A stretch of DNA of 64,000 bases from Takakia lepidozioides (lineage: Eukaryota > Streptophyta > Takakiopsida > Takakiales > Takakiaceae), in contig CM060731.1 of assembly GCA_030704615.1 (NCBI GenBank), positions 49,311,241 to 49,375,240 of the forward strand. Reading direction: 5' to 3'. This document shows positions 33,754 through 46,245 of this stretch, piece after piece. The number at the start of each line of letters is the position of its first letter. Position 1 is the stretch's first letter. The position numbers and the translations under genes were made by a program. The notes under the pieces are model-generated. The model did no database searches and was not told the DNA's origin. It was given only the letters and a program-made list of their open reading frames with translations.

Positions 33754-35639
33754 TTATGCAGCGAAAGACTGGAGAACAGTCCTAAGAAGTGGTTCATAAG
33801 TGGCCCATTGTGCATCATTGGCACTCACAACAAATAGAAGAACGACATTGCCTTTTGCTGTTGCAGTTGCAAGGTTGTGCGCTCCTGTCAATGCAAATGG
33901 TGTCTCCAATCTGTAGCTGTAATACTGGCCACAGTACACCAAACCATTAATATTAGTCTTGTAAGAAACCAGCAGAGGCAGCTTTCTGTGCTGCTACACA
34001 GGCCGTGCTCCCAGAGACAATGTGAGCTGGAGGTGATACGATGTTGGTATAGTTACTCTAAACAAGCTTTTCTCATACAAGGGATGAAAATTGCTTTTTC
34101 TCTTCGCTTCACAACTAGAGCTTTGCTGAATTTCGTACGAGGTGACTCACTGTAGATCAGATAACATGTATCTGGGTACTGTAACATATCAAACCTGCAT
34201 CTAGGTACTGGAAATTACAGACATAACTGAGAGAGTACAGCCATTGAGAAGTCCTCATGCTCACTTACAGTTTGAGCTCCTCGTTGTTGAACAGTAGTTT
34301 CAAGGACCTCATCGGGATCGTAACTATTACCAGTAACAAAGGGACCCAATGCTGATATTAATTTTTCGGGGCTCCCAATCTCCTCAATAGTGGCATTGGG
34401 TTTGTTGGTGAGGCGGATTATGGGTGACGCAACCACTTGCACAGTGCCTTGCTTTGTATTCTCAAATTTGACTTCCACCCAAGGCTCTGCACACTTGGGC
34501 TGGCAGTAATTGCCGGACAGAATGTTTGCAATTCGCAGTTGCTTCCATGTAGGAGGCAGAATAAATTGGTAGGGTTGCACATTCCCTGCCAGGCATACAC
34601 ACATTACCCATATGACCCAGCAAAAGTGGCTCAAATTTTGTCTATGGAGGATCAAGATGTGGTCACAATGAGTATTACACTGGTGCCTATGTTAGTCAAA
34701 AGGACCATCTATCGGCAACCTTCCCCTAAGTAAGGCGATTACCGCTAGATCAACATCTCTTGATTGCAATAGAGAGTTCCGTACTAAGGAAAGTCATTGC
34801 CACAATTTCCTTACTCTTACCACTGTTGGTAGATAGTCCAGCACAATAGGACCAGCAACACGTGACTCAACTTATGTGGAGGAAACACGGAAATGACTGT
34901 AATGCCGACATAAGCTATCTCTGAAGGGGGTGGTTTGCGAATTGTCAGCAATTAGATTAGAGAAGTCAATGTACCTAGCAATTGAGCTGAATATGGAAAT
35001 GTATTCGCTCACTGTTGGGTACTTCTACAAAAACAGTTTTGAGGCTTCTCAAATGATGCTGTGGGGACAGGGACAACTGCCGTGCATTGTCATGGTGCTC
35101 TTCTCAAAGGCTCAAAGGGAGATATTTTCAAAGCATCAAAAACCCTGTCACTGCACCTCTTTTGGTACAGCTTGAAAGGCTTGCCAAAAACGGCCAAGTA
35201 GAGGCCGCCTTAAAATTTTGGATAATCCACTTCTGTTGATAAGTGATGAGGTAGCAATGGACCCACCAGCTCGAAGAGCAGGGGTGTCCTTAGTGGAAGC
35301 ACGGAACTGCACATACTGTGTGTTGCCCGCAGCCGGGGGAAGATAAGCGCCCACCTCAACCTGTGTATACGCGCCTGCACTGCCTGCACTCCCCACCATC
35401 CATCCCGCTGCAGTCACCGCTAAACAAGCCTCCCGCCTTCCCATAGGAGCAGCCATTACCTTCATCTCTGTCCCCCCTGCCACATTCTCACCATCACTGC
35501 CACTGCACTGTGTAATCCCTCTTAAGTGATGCAGCCCACCCAAATCCTTCTTCCCTTGTGATTGTGGCAGAAGCTGGTGGTAGCTCAAGCGCAGTGGGTG
35601 CGTGCACTGCCAGACCGAGCAGGACGCCATAGCTGCCAT
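33754..35639 (-). CDS. PPD4: PsbP domain-containing protein 4, chloroplast thylakoid lumen
   Basis: Three minus-strand exons: 35639-35267, 34585-34269 and 33924-33754, 286 residues, phases 1 and 0. The N-terminus is a bipartite transit peptide. A Ser/Gly-rich stroma-targeting part is followed by a twin-arginine lumen signal (GRREACLAVTAAGWMVGSAG, Arg 68-69) with an AxA-type cleavage site near residue 90. The mature part has EVGAYLPPA, KDTPALRAGNVQPYQF, LPPTWKQLRIANILSGNYCQ, PKCAEPWVEVKFEN, GPFVTGNSYD and LETPFALTGAHNLA, which match PPD4 as I remember it. Known: PPD proteins are lumenal relatives of the photosystem II subunit PsbP. PPD4 has been found in the lumen, its exact role is unclear. 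All exon joins keep frame and nothing looks damaged. Confidence 0.9.
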
Positions 35640-37954
35640 GCAGCTGCTGTCTTTCTTTCTTTCAACTGTCCATTCCTTGGAACCACTCTCACATAAGTTA
35701 TGAGGATCAGAACTGCTTGGCAGCTCACCAGCGTGAAGCTTGGACCTTGGGCAATCGCTTGACTTGCTTTTCGGCTGATTCTGCCTCCTCTTTCTGTGTA
35801 TTTTTTCTCGTTCTTTTCCTTTGTCCCAAAGCGAGTCTTTGAGCTTTTACTCTAAAGTTTACTTTTACTCTAAAGTTTCATCTTTGATTTTCTTTTTAAC
35901 GAATCGATTGCAACCGAAGGGGCCGGTCCAGTAGTTATACGCCGCTCCTCTGGACATACATACAAAATACTGTTTTCATACACTCTCCGTATTTTAATAT
36001 GATACTTTCGTGGTACACTTTCCATACGGTACTAAATACTTCAGTGATACGGTCGCTCACGACTCACTGTGGCACTCATTAATGGCCCGGATCAAATCGC
36101 GTTATTAATATTGCGATCAATTTATTTATTTATTTTCGAATGTTTTATCCGATTCTCGCTTTGACACTTGGCAACAGGTTGCCGCGTGCCACTGAGTGGG
36201 CTTGGACAGAGTTCATCCACATGGTTCTATTTTTATCCATGGAAGCTGTCTATGGTTCAAACAAGTATCTAACCCTCCATTGTTGGTAGCTCAGTTGGAT
36301 GGAGCACTCAGTGGCACCCAGTTGATTCTGGGTTCAATCCTGCTACCTTGTCGGGTGTGGTATAATGTTCTTCTCCCTCCCTTGGGCAGCGTCCCCCTCC
36401 TTTTCTACCGGCCCTTCCCCTTCGTCATGCCATTTCTTACCGGCTGAACTTTTTTGAAGTGAAACTTGAGCTACATATTTAGTCTTTCATTTACCTTTGT
36501 TCGCAGGTAGACATGTGAGAGAGAGACACACTGATTCACTGTTGCTTTTGGAGAGGACACACGAAACTGACACTCCTTTGCCTATGTTGCACTAAATAAT
36601 TTCTTGATGGTCTGCATGGACACAAAAACCCCAAAACCCATAAAACGCATAAATGCATGAGAATTGGCAAATACTGAGCGAGTGATCTAATTGTATCTAC
36701 AAACTCTTGCATAGTCATGTTACTGAAATCCACATCTACAGCTTTATCTCTATCAACACATGTATTGAAGTATCTGTTTTGTTCTCGCTCCAAAAAAATT
36801 TGTGACACATCGTTGAAACGCCGGGTATTGTCAAGTAGCACAATCGTGCGTCATAAAGCCTCGTACTTCTGTATCGGTAGTGGCTTTCACAAAAATGCAA
36901 CAGAAACATAAAATTTCTCTGTTCTCAACATGGACAATAGACAGCCAACGAATGTTCCAACTGTTTGTCAGGCTTATGATTAATTTGATACATAAACGCT
37001 CGAGTGAAGACATTTGTTGGCATTACGCATACCTGACTCTTGAGCTATGCAGAACTATACATAGCATACAATTTTTTGACTTCTTCTAGATCTGTAGCAA
37101 TCACGTTTAGTGAAAAAATTGGATATGAGATTGCCCACAATCTTTCATGCAATATTCCCCTTTCCATGTGTGCAAACGATCTTGTCTTAATTTCTTACAC
37201 ATCACCATATGACCGACGGGTGGAGGAGAGTCCCATCTTATGTAGGCTTTGATCGATTTGATCACCTGCATAAGGCTGGTTTGGTAACAAGTAATCGGAC
37301 AATCAGACAATCACCTGAATTTAAGTGTAAGTGCCATAGTTCCTCTGTTTTCTACTGCTACTAATCCAACAACACATCAATCTTCAATGAAGTTTTGCAG
37401 AAAGAGCAACACCTTCGGATCCACATCATAGCCTCTTATTTCCGCCGTATATGACACCTCAAAACATTTTATCTGTGCTTTGTTGTAACTTTGTATATCT
37501 ATGTGAGTTTTAGGAGGACCTAGTGAACATTTTGGAAGCTTTGTAGCCTTCTCCCAACTGGTTGCTATCGTGCCTTATGGGACCTTTGTCACAGCTTGAT
37601 GGCTCTGTCACAAGTCGTTTTGCTGCTTGCGCAACTTTCCTCCCCCTACATCATGTGCTCATTTCTTCTGTTCTACCATTATTTATCCTTTCCTCACCAG
37701 CCCACACCACCTAAGCTAAACAACCCCCCTATTTGCACGTGTTCACTATTTGCAACCCCACAAAGACTCTAATGCTAACCCAATGGTGCACCTACTTAAC
37801 CTTATGTAATTGAACCATTCTCGTCCCCCCTCTTTCTAAGAGTCCCTCATCAACCCCCCTTTTCTCTCCCAACTGCATGTCCTTCCCCTCCCTTCCCACC
37901 TGGTCAGCACGTCCGGGCATGCACACCTGGCGCAAACCAGCCTTGCAGAAGGCC
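35640..37954. other. PPD4 upstream region and intergenic; no supported gene
   Basis: Includes the putative PPD4 promoter, a tRNA-related segment (36285-36354) and AT-rich sequence without coding blocks. A C-rich stretch follows at about 37620-37960. Confidence 0.4.
36285..36354 (+). repeat. tRNA-related segment (SINE head or tRNA pseudogene)
   Basis: Contains a box A-like GTAGCTCAGTTGGATGGAGC and a box B-like GGGTTCAATCC (one base short), bracketed by GGTAGC and GCTACC. The anticodon arm does not fold properly, so a functional tRNA is unlikely. A tRNA-derived SINE head is the better guess. Confidence 0.45.
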
Positions 37955-38018
37955 AGCCAAGGCCGCTTGACGGCTGCAGCCCGCCGTCCTGAGAGTGTGT
38001 AAGTTAAAAGGAGGGAGG
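37955..38018 (+). repeat. 64-bp dispersed repeat, copy 1
   Basis: Nearly identical (one mismatch, GTTAAAAGG against GTTGAAAGG) to 40567-40630. GC-rich start (AGCCAAGGCCGCTTGACGGC), ends AGGAGGGAGG. The copies lie 2.6 kb apart in the same orientation. Confidence 0.85.
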
Positions 38019-38442
38019 CTTGCTCTCCGTGGCCTCTCCCACCTCCAACTTACTACCTGCTCTTAACTAATCTACACTGAGGCCCGGGGCCTCCACTCAA
38101 AAATATGGAACAGGTACCGTAAGAAAATTATATGCTAGGTAGGCTAGCAAATGCCAAGGTCAAAGTGAAAAACTATTGTCATAGATCCAAGAAAACAAGT
38201 GAAATGAACAGAGTATTTTCTGATGATTCGCGCTCAGTCATGTAAACGACCACACGGTAACGGGACATGTAGATGGAGCAGTATTGCATATCTAGCTGGG
38301 GGAATGTGCTCTGCTGCCCATACATGCAAGGGCCTTGTGCCAGGGAACGACTTGCTTTTCGTTCTGGAGAGACGAGAACAGGATGTTTGAAAACTATGCT
38401 CTGCATCCAACAGCATTTAGACTCCAGAAACTGTGCTTGTGA

Positions 38443-41148
38443 TCAAAGCTTCAGTGAATGTATGGGTGTCAGCGTCCTAAGATGCTGGATATATACATCC
38501 AGATTCCTCTCTGAGGACCCACCAACTGCCAACGCATTGCGTACAGACATCTTCATTTCCGTCATCTTCCGTCGTACAACCTTCCCTTCCTCCTCATGCA
38601 TCAAACGCTTAACATTCCTCTCAACTTCCGTCTTATCCACCACTCCATCTGGTCTCTTTCGCATCTCTATGGCCGCCTTCTGACCAACTAGCCATCTGCA
38701 ACACAACCATGTTGGGTCTATAACTAAGAGACTCTTGACAAAGCTGACCTCTGACCAGTCGACCGGTTAGCGTCCGATCACAGAAGCAATGCACAATACG
38801 ATAACTAAAAATGCAGACTTCCCAATACCCTCCCCTTCCACTTAATTAGTTGGGAAGAGTTACTGATAAGACTAACGCTGGGACAGGGATGACTTCCAAC
38901 TAGCAGAATACTACAGGGCGATACCGGATGCTCCAGACTAAAATGAAGGACCACCTGCTGAAAATAATCTCTATAATATGTACCTTGTGTGACGCAGCCA
39001 GCTTTCCACCACCCACTTCTCTCCCATTTCTTCCACCGGGTGTACAACATCAGTGACAGCAAAGTCTACCTTCAAAAGAGTGTTGTCAAATGCTCATTAA
39101 ATAGAAAATACTAAGAGGAGAATCCTGACCCGGCGTTTAGCATTTGGTCTCCATGCATTGGCAAAGTGAGGAGGGGCATGCCAACCCTGAGAGCCTCCTG
39201 TGTAGAGTTCCATCCACAATGGGTCAAGAAAGCACCAGTGGCTGCATGGGACAGAATACGCAACTGAGGAGCCCATCCAGAGAAACACAACCCACGTTCT
39301 TTTGTGCGCTCCTCAAAACCTGATCACAGGAAACAATGAAGTGGTAGATGTAAGCACAACAGTTTCACTCCAGCCAATACTACTCGTGGAGCACGAAAGT
39401 AATTCACTCCAATGACTGTTAATCACTTGCCGACAACACTATCAAGGCTTGCTTAGCCCTCCCCTCTCTGTACAGAAAATTGTAATACGTCAGCACTAGT
39501 CCCACATCTAGTTTACGAATCTGCCTTCTGTTCTTCTCAGACAAGTCTAAGTGATATGTTTGCAGCAGACGTAGTGTGTCCCTGCACATGGAAACACGCA
39601 CCGGTCAGCAGAATCAAACTGGAATTTCACTTTGCAAAGCATTTTTCCACCAACTTGCTTTTTGCGTAGGATACCTGAAGGAAGGAAGTCGGCGATAGAC
39701 GATGGTTTCAAGGAAGGAGTTGCATTAGGACCGTTTGGAGCCCGCAATATCCATAAGAAAGGTTGCTTGCTGGCTTCCAGTCCCTGTGCCAGCTCCAGGA
39801 TTTGTGGTGCTGAAAGGAAGGCAGAGCTTCCAAAACAGATGAAAACAACCGAAGAAGGGGCTTGTGTATTCAGCCATCGCACGCATGGATCTTGCTCTTC
39901 GGCTACTTTTGGTATGGTATAAGTGGGTGACTCAGAATTCAAAACTTCAGCCTGTCCGTGCAATGGACCAATCGCCAAGATGGCCTGTGTCTGCAAAATG
40001 TATCTAGGTCATAAGTTACGTGCATGGAATGGTGGCTATAGACAGAAGGCTGGATACCCAGAGGTCATCCAGAGTACTGAAAGGATACTGCCTGATGAGA
40101 GTACTGAAAAAATGTTACAGCACAAAAAATGGGTCTTCACTGTCCATGACCAAATCAAGGAACATGGAACCTTCAGTTAAACAACAGAAAACAGACCTTC
40201 ACTCCCTCTCTGCCGATCACGTCGGTCCTCAGCGCATCCAAGACTGTTCCTTCCACCTCATCAGCCGAGTTGGCCAGAACCACCGTGGCCTCGACAATGC
40301 GCCTTTGACTCGTGATAGCATCCTTGTAGTTGTCTGGATGTGAGAGGAAGGATGGGAGGTCCAACGGTCTCAGCGCTGGGATTCCTGGGAGGAATGTGAT
40401 GAGCTTCGACTGGTTCATAGAGTTCACAGGTATACAATTCTCTGCAGCAAGCCTATCCAACTGCCAACCAATGAACACATAGGCACACGTGTTAGTCAAA
40501 CAACAGCTGTTGCACATGGACCACTCCGCAAAATTCAATATATGCTAGTGACAGTAGAGCGTTGGGAGCCAAGGCCGCTTGACGGCTGCAGCCCGCCGTC
40601 CTGAGAGTGTGTAAGTTGAAAGGAGGGAGGTTCGAATCAGAATGAACTGAACTTGACTGCTGTTCTGAGTTTCCGTAAATTGGTTGGAATATTACGTTGA
40701 AGCCAAACGACAGAGCCCTCGCGCTAGCAACGAATACAACATGAACTGGAATGCCGAACTTGTCGGCTACATCATGCACCCAGCCTGGAAAGACGTCTGC
40801 GAGAATGCAGCAGGGAGTATCGATGTGAGGAGAAGTCCACAGATCTACTACTACTGCCTCAAACAGTCCCGCCAGTTTTTCCTCCATCCCCGGTTGCGTA
40901 TAGGCCCATTGGTAATTCAAACTTGATACCGACATCCCGTCTCCAAGCTTCACCATCCGCATGCCCAGGGAGCTGAGCTCCTGTCCATCAGCGATTTTCT
41001 GTAGTTCAGCGATATGCAGGTCTGTACACACGTAAGTAATGGTGATTCCCTTGGCAATCAACCGCTTAGCAGTCTCTAGCAGGCCCCTATAGTGTCCAGT
41101 GGCTGGACACGACAGCATTACGACATGGGGAGAAGAAGGTCGACCCAT
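38443..41148 (-). CDS. Family 1 UDP-glycosyltransferase, tandem copy 1
   Basis: Five minus-strand exons: 41148-40696, 40460-40197, 39990-39675, 39319-39130 and 38695-38443, all GT-AG with phases 0, 0, 1 and 2, giving 491 residues, normal for plant UGTs. The N-terminal GT-B half holds the catalytic His block ([19 protein letters not shown]). Then come [17 protein letters not shown] and [15 protein letters not shown]. The PSPG box starts at about residue 360 ([24 protein letters not shown]) and ends with GDQ, the Gln usual for UDP-glucose donors. It transfers a sugar to a small acceptor, probably a specialised metabolite or hormone in the cytosol; the acceptor cannot be told from sequence. Intron 1 contains a copy of the 64-bp repeat that is absent from the other copy. 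Confidence 0.88.
40567..40630 (+). repeat. 64-bp dispersed repeat, copy 2 (in UGT copy 1 intron 1)
   Basis: Same element as 37955-38018. At the equivalent place the tandem UGT copy 2 has unrelated sequence (about 45648-45726), so a replacement or insertion occurred after the duplication. Confidence 0.85.
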
Positions 41149-43472
41149 GGGACCTCAGCAAACGGTGAGACAGAGGAAACGTTCTAGTTTACGCACAGAG
41201 ATGTCAGTTATGAGCGCCCCCGTTCGCATATAGTAGTTCGCCCAGATTGATGGAGCAGGACTGTCGTGTGAATGGGGTGTTGCAAAGTTTGGATTAAATT
41301 TCGGAAGATATCAGCTAATTTGTTGTTAAGAAGATAATCAGTCATTAGGCACACCCTAAAGTCGTGGGTCACGAGGATGGCGATTCTTTTGTCTACGCAC
41401 CGACACAGCGGAGGATTCTTGAAGTAAAGAAAGGTTATGGACAACAGCAGACCAACTGACCTAGTAGGTCTGTTGACGAGTGTCCGGATGTGGGTCTGTA
41501 AGTAAATATATATCTGCTCTGAGGAATCAGGGTGTGCATGTGCACAGAGAGATAGCATGAATCCTCTCACAAGACTCTCAGTAAAAACATCTGAAATTTC
41601 ACTCTCTACATCAATCACAGGGAGGGCCCGCATCAATGACCTAAAGCTTAGTTACAGTTGGAGGAGTATTACTACGGTAAACAACTCTCCATAGAAACTG
41701 CAGGTTGACCAACTTTACTGTACAAACTCTCAGTAAGCACATCTGAAATCTGAGTGTCTACGGATGTCCCGCATCAATAACCTGAAACTCAATTCTAGTG
41801 AACATAGTATATCAGGATCATTCTCACTATCAATCAAGCAAGTTTCAGATGGACTATTGATAGCAGTGATACTGGTATCAACGGATTGAGTTGGATAGCC
41901 AACGCATATTTTGCGTTTGCCAGAACGCCTTGGTTTCAGTGAAATTTGGAACGTCCGTGAAACTTTAGGAACCACTTCACGAGGTACCTATCAATTGAAA
42001 AGACTGCATGAGTGTCGATTAGGAATTCTTCGCAACATGACAAATCACGTTGTCTGCGACCTTTCCACCATGTCGAACTAGAATTCCTCCTCGTCACAGA
42101 AAATTAGCGGACGAGACATGATAAACACAGATTAGAATGAGGTTAGTACTTGTGAATGGTCAGGAATATTGAAGCTAGAGTAATAAGCTTGGCGCCAAAA
42201 ACAACATGAATGGCCCGGTACCCTACATTCTGGAGTCGTCAGTAATTTCTCTGCACTTTGTACAGGCTCATTATGGACTCAGAAATAGATATTAGATACA
42301 TAAATCGCCATGGGTGCAGCCTTTGCCACGCACAAGACAGAGACCCAACGTTTGAGCTGAGGTCTACAGGCCAGCCTAACTTAACGCTGTAAAGGACCCA
42401 GCTGCCAGGGCATGGGCGTCTTATTACACGCTCTGTACAGCCTTGCATTCGCATGCACATGACTCTCGCCTACTTACATGCACTTTAACAGTCACAATGA
42501 GCAGCAGGAGATGTACTCTTTCCGCGATGACGCACAAGTACACGTAGGCGGCGCGGCCTAGGGCAGAAACGGGGCAGCCAAGGACGTGGGGCCTCGCGAG
42601 GGCAGGCGAGCCGCTATGCGCCCCCACCAAGGCTGAAAAAAAATGAGCCTGTCAAAAGAAAGGCAATGAGAAAAAAATGCCTGTCACTGACAGTCAAAAA
42701 CTGGTTCAAAACATGTAGTGCCTGTTTGACTTGATCTCCCTTACAGGGGTACTCGCAGCCACAGCAGTGCCAGAAAAAATTTTCTTGAGTCCATCTCCTG
42801 CTCCTATTTCAAAAGCATTTGTTGTGGAGGAGGTGCCATATTCAAACCACTGCACCTAATTCGCCGCCGCCATCCTGCATGATTTTTTATTTTTTTTGGA
42901 AGGAGTCTAAGGGACTTTATTTATAACTATTGGAGGGAAAAAAGGACAAGACAAATCAATTCAGGCATGAACAGGTACATAGACGACATGAAAATGCGCC
43001 ACGGAACCATACACTAAGGACGAGTGGCATAAAAAGTACCACTTCGACACAGGGCAGCCTTCCTTCTAAGTGTTGATGTGGACCCTCGGTAATACTGTCC
43101 AGGGAGATCTCTTTTACTCGACTATAACATGTAAGTTCTCAACTTGGTTGGAGGGATGTCCACATCGACACTAGAGTACTCCGGTTAAGGGAGAAACATA
43201 AAATCTGAGCTACAGTGATAAAGAGAGATCATTTACTTCAAAATTACAATCAACCAAAGTATCTACTAATATCTCCATTGGTTTTATCTATTATTTATTT
43301 TTATATTATATATTTATTATTTTATGATTCGTTACTATCTTACTTCTGGACTCTTGAAAGTCCAGATTTACTTAAAACGGAGTTAAAGTCTTGCTTTTAG
43401 TTATGGAGAGACGAGAACAGAATGTTTGAAAACTATGCTCTGCATCCAACAGAAGTGCTTGTGATCAAAGCT
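41149..43472. other. UGT copy 1 upstream region and spacer
   Basis: 41150-42650 is duplicated upstream of copy 2. The spacer 42650-43390 is not. It has A/T-rich runs and no supported gene. Short minus ORFs (41208-41636, 41730-41975) show no motif and lie in the duplicated 5' flank. Confidence 0.45.
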
Positions 43473-46245
43473 TCAGTGAATCTGTACGGGGGTCAGCGTC
43501 CTAAGATGCTGGATATATACATCCAGATTCCTGTCTGAGGACCCCCCAACTGCCAACGCATTGCGTACAGACATCGTCAGTTCCGTCGTCTTCCGTCGCA
43601 CAGCCTTCCCTTCCTCCTCATGCATCAAACGCCTAACATTCCTCTCAACTTCCGTCTTATCCACCACTCCATCTGATCTCTTTCGCATCTCTATAGTCAG
43701 CTTCTGATCATGTAGCCATCTGCAACACAGCCGTGGTGGGTCTGTAACTAAGAGACTCTCGACAAGGCTGACCTCTGAGCAGTCGACCGAGCGTCCGATC
43801 ACAGAAGCAATGCACAAATATGCACACTTCCCAACATCCTCCCCTTCCACTTAATTAGTTGGGAAGAGTTACATATAACGACTAGCGCTGGGACAGGGAT
43901 GAGTCCCAGCTAGCAGAATACTACAGGGCGGTGCCGCATGCTCCAGACTAAAATGAAGGACCACCAGCTGAAATAGTTTCTATTTGTGCCTTGTGACACT
44001 GCCAGCTTTCCACCACCCACTTCTCTGAGCCCTTTTCTTCCACTGGGAGTACAACCATCAGTAACAGCTTCAAAATTGTCAAAATGCTCATTAGAAACTA
44101 CAAAGAGGAGAAACCTGACCTGGCGTTTATGACTTGGTCTCCATGCATTGGCCAACCAAGGAGGGGCTTGCCAGTCCTAAGAGCCTCCTGTATAGAGTTC
44201 CATCCACAATGGGTCAAGAAAGCACCAGTGGCTGCATGGGACAGAATACGCAACTGAGGAGCCCATCCAGAGAAGCACAACCCACGTCCTTTTGTGCGCT
44301 CCTCAAAACCTGATCAGAGGAAACAATGAAGTGGTAGACGTAAGCACAACAACAGTTCCACTCCAGCCAATACTACTCGTGGAGCACGAAAGGAAATTCA
44401 CTCCAATGACTGTTAATCACTTGCCGACAACACTCAATCAAGATTTGCTTAGCCTTTTCCTGTGTGAGAATCTTAGAACTTGGACCCTGCCTCCCCTCTC
44501 TCTACAGAAAATTGTAATACCTCAGCACTAGTCCCACATCTAGTTTACGATTCTGCCTTCTGTTCTTGTCAGACAAGTCGAAGTGATATGTTTGTACAGT
44601 AGACGTAGTATGTCCCTGCACATGGAAACACTGGGATGCCGAAATTGATGCTGAGCCGTCGCAGCTCTATGTGTTGAATTGCACCGGTCAGCAGAATCAA
44701 ACTGGAATTTCACTTTGCAACGCATTTGACCACCAACTTGGCTTTTTGCAAGGCATACCTGAAGGAAGGAATTCGGTGATAGACGATGGTTTCAGCCAAT
44801 GAGTTGCATTAGAACTGTTTGGAGGCCGCAATATCCATAAGAAAGGTTGCTTGCTGGCTTCCAGTCCCTGTGCCATCTCCAGGATTTGCGATGCTGAAAG
44901 GACGGCAGAGCTTCCAAAAGCGATGTAAACAACCGAAGAAGGGGCTTGGGTATTCAGCCATCGCACGCATGGATCTTGCTCTTCGGCTACTTTTGGTATG
45001 GTATGAGTGGGTGACTCGGAACTCAAAACGCCAGACCGTGCGTGCAATGGGCCAATCGCCAAGATGGCCTTTGTCTGCAAAATGTATCTAGGTCATAAGT
45101 TACGTGCATGAAATGGTGGCCATGGACAGAAGGCTGGATCCCAGAGGTCATCCACAGTACTGAAAGGATACTGCCTGATGAGAGTACTGAAAAAATGTTA
45201 CGGCATAAAAAATGGGTCTATAGTCTATGACCAAATCAAGGAACATGGAACCTTCAGTTAAACAACAGAAAACAGACCTTCACTCCCTCTCTGCCGATCA
45301 CGTCGGTCCTCAGGGCATCCAAGACTGTTCCTTGCAGCTCATCAGCCGTGTTGACCAGAACCACCGTGGCCTTAACAATGCGCCTTTGACTCTTGATAAC
45401 ATCCTTGTAGTTGTCTGGATGTGTGAGAAAGGATGGGATGTCCAACGGTGTGAGCTCCGGGATTCCTGGGAGGAATTTGATGAGCTTCGACTGGTTCATA
45501 GGTGTCATAGGTATACAATTCTCTGCAGCAAGCCTGTCCAACTGCCAACCAATGAACACATAGGCACGCGTGTGAGTCTAACAACAGCTGTTGCACATGG
45601 ACCACTCCGCAAAATTCAATATATGCTAGTGACATTAGAGCGTTGGGATAAGTTTGCATTTGGTTCAAGATTGCGGGATGTACCCCACAAAATTAACTAG
45701 TACATCGCGAACAACTTTCTATCAAGGTTCGAATCAGAATGAACTCATCTTGACTGCTGTTCTCAGCTTCCGTGAATTGGTTGGAATATTACGTTGAAGG
45801 TGAACGATAGAGGCATTGCGTTAGGAACGAATAGAACATGCACTGGAATGCCGAACTTGTCAGCTACATCATGCACCCAGGCTGGAAAGATGTCTGCGAG
45901 AATGCAGCAGGGAGTATCGATGTGAGGAGAAGTCCACAGATCTACTAATACTGGCTCAAACAGTCCCGCCAGTTTTTCCTCCATCCCCGGTTGCGTACAG
46001 GCCCATTGGTAATTAGAAGTTGATACCGACATCCCGTCTCCAAGCTTCACCATCCGCATGCCCAAGGAGCTGAGCTCCTGTCCATCATCGGTTTTCTGTA
46101 GTTCACTGATATGCAGGTCTGTACACACGTAAGTGATGGTGATTCCCTTGGCAATCAACCGCTTAGCAGTCTCTAGGATGTTCATATAGTGTCCAGTGCC
46201 TGTACACGACAAAATTACAACATGGGGAGAAGAAGGTCGACCCAT
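43473..46245 (-). CDS. Family 1 UDP-glycosyltransferase, tandem copy 2
   Basis: Exons 46245-45793, 45541-45278, 45074-44759, 44309-44120 and 43719-43473, with the same lengths and phases as copy 1 except a C-terminus shorter by two residues; 489 residues, fully open. It has the His block ([19 protein letters not shown]), [15 protein letters not shown] and the PSPG box ([27 protein letters not shown]). It differs from copy 1 near the acceptor-binding N-terminal half (MPLSFTFN for [15 protein letters not shown] for PVNSMNQ) and in the PSPG tail ([14 protein letters not shown] for [14 protein letters not shown]), so acceptor preference may have shifted. Both copies appear functional. Acceptor unknown. 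Confidence 0.88.

Larger units (their letters stand above)
38350..42650. repeat. Tandem duplication unit 1 (UGT gene plus upstream region)
   Basis: The unit matches 43390-48210 in the same orientation, from CTTGCTTTT...GAGAGACGAGAACAG at the gene's 3' side to the CATGACTCTCGCC block upstream. Exons and introns align collinearly. Boundaries were read by eye. Confidence 0.85.

Noticed and set aside
41208-41636. 142-codon minus ORF upstream of UGT copy 1
   Set aside because: The equivalent part of the duplicated unit 2 is interrupted and shifted, so the frame is not conserved between copies.
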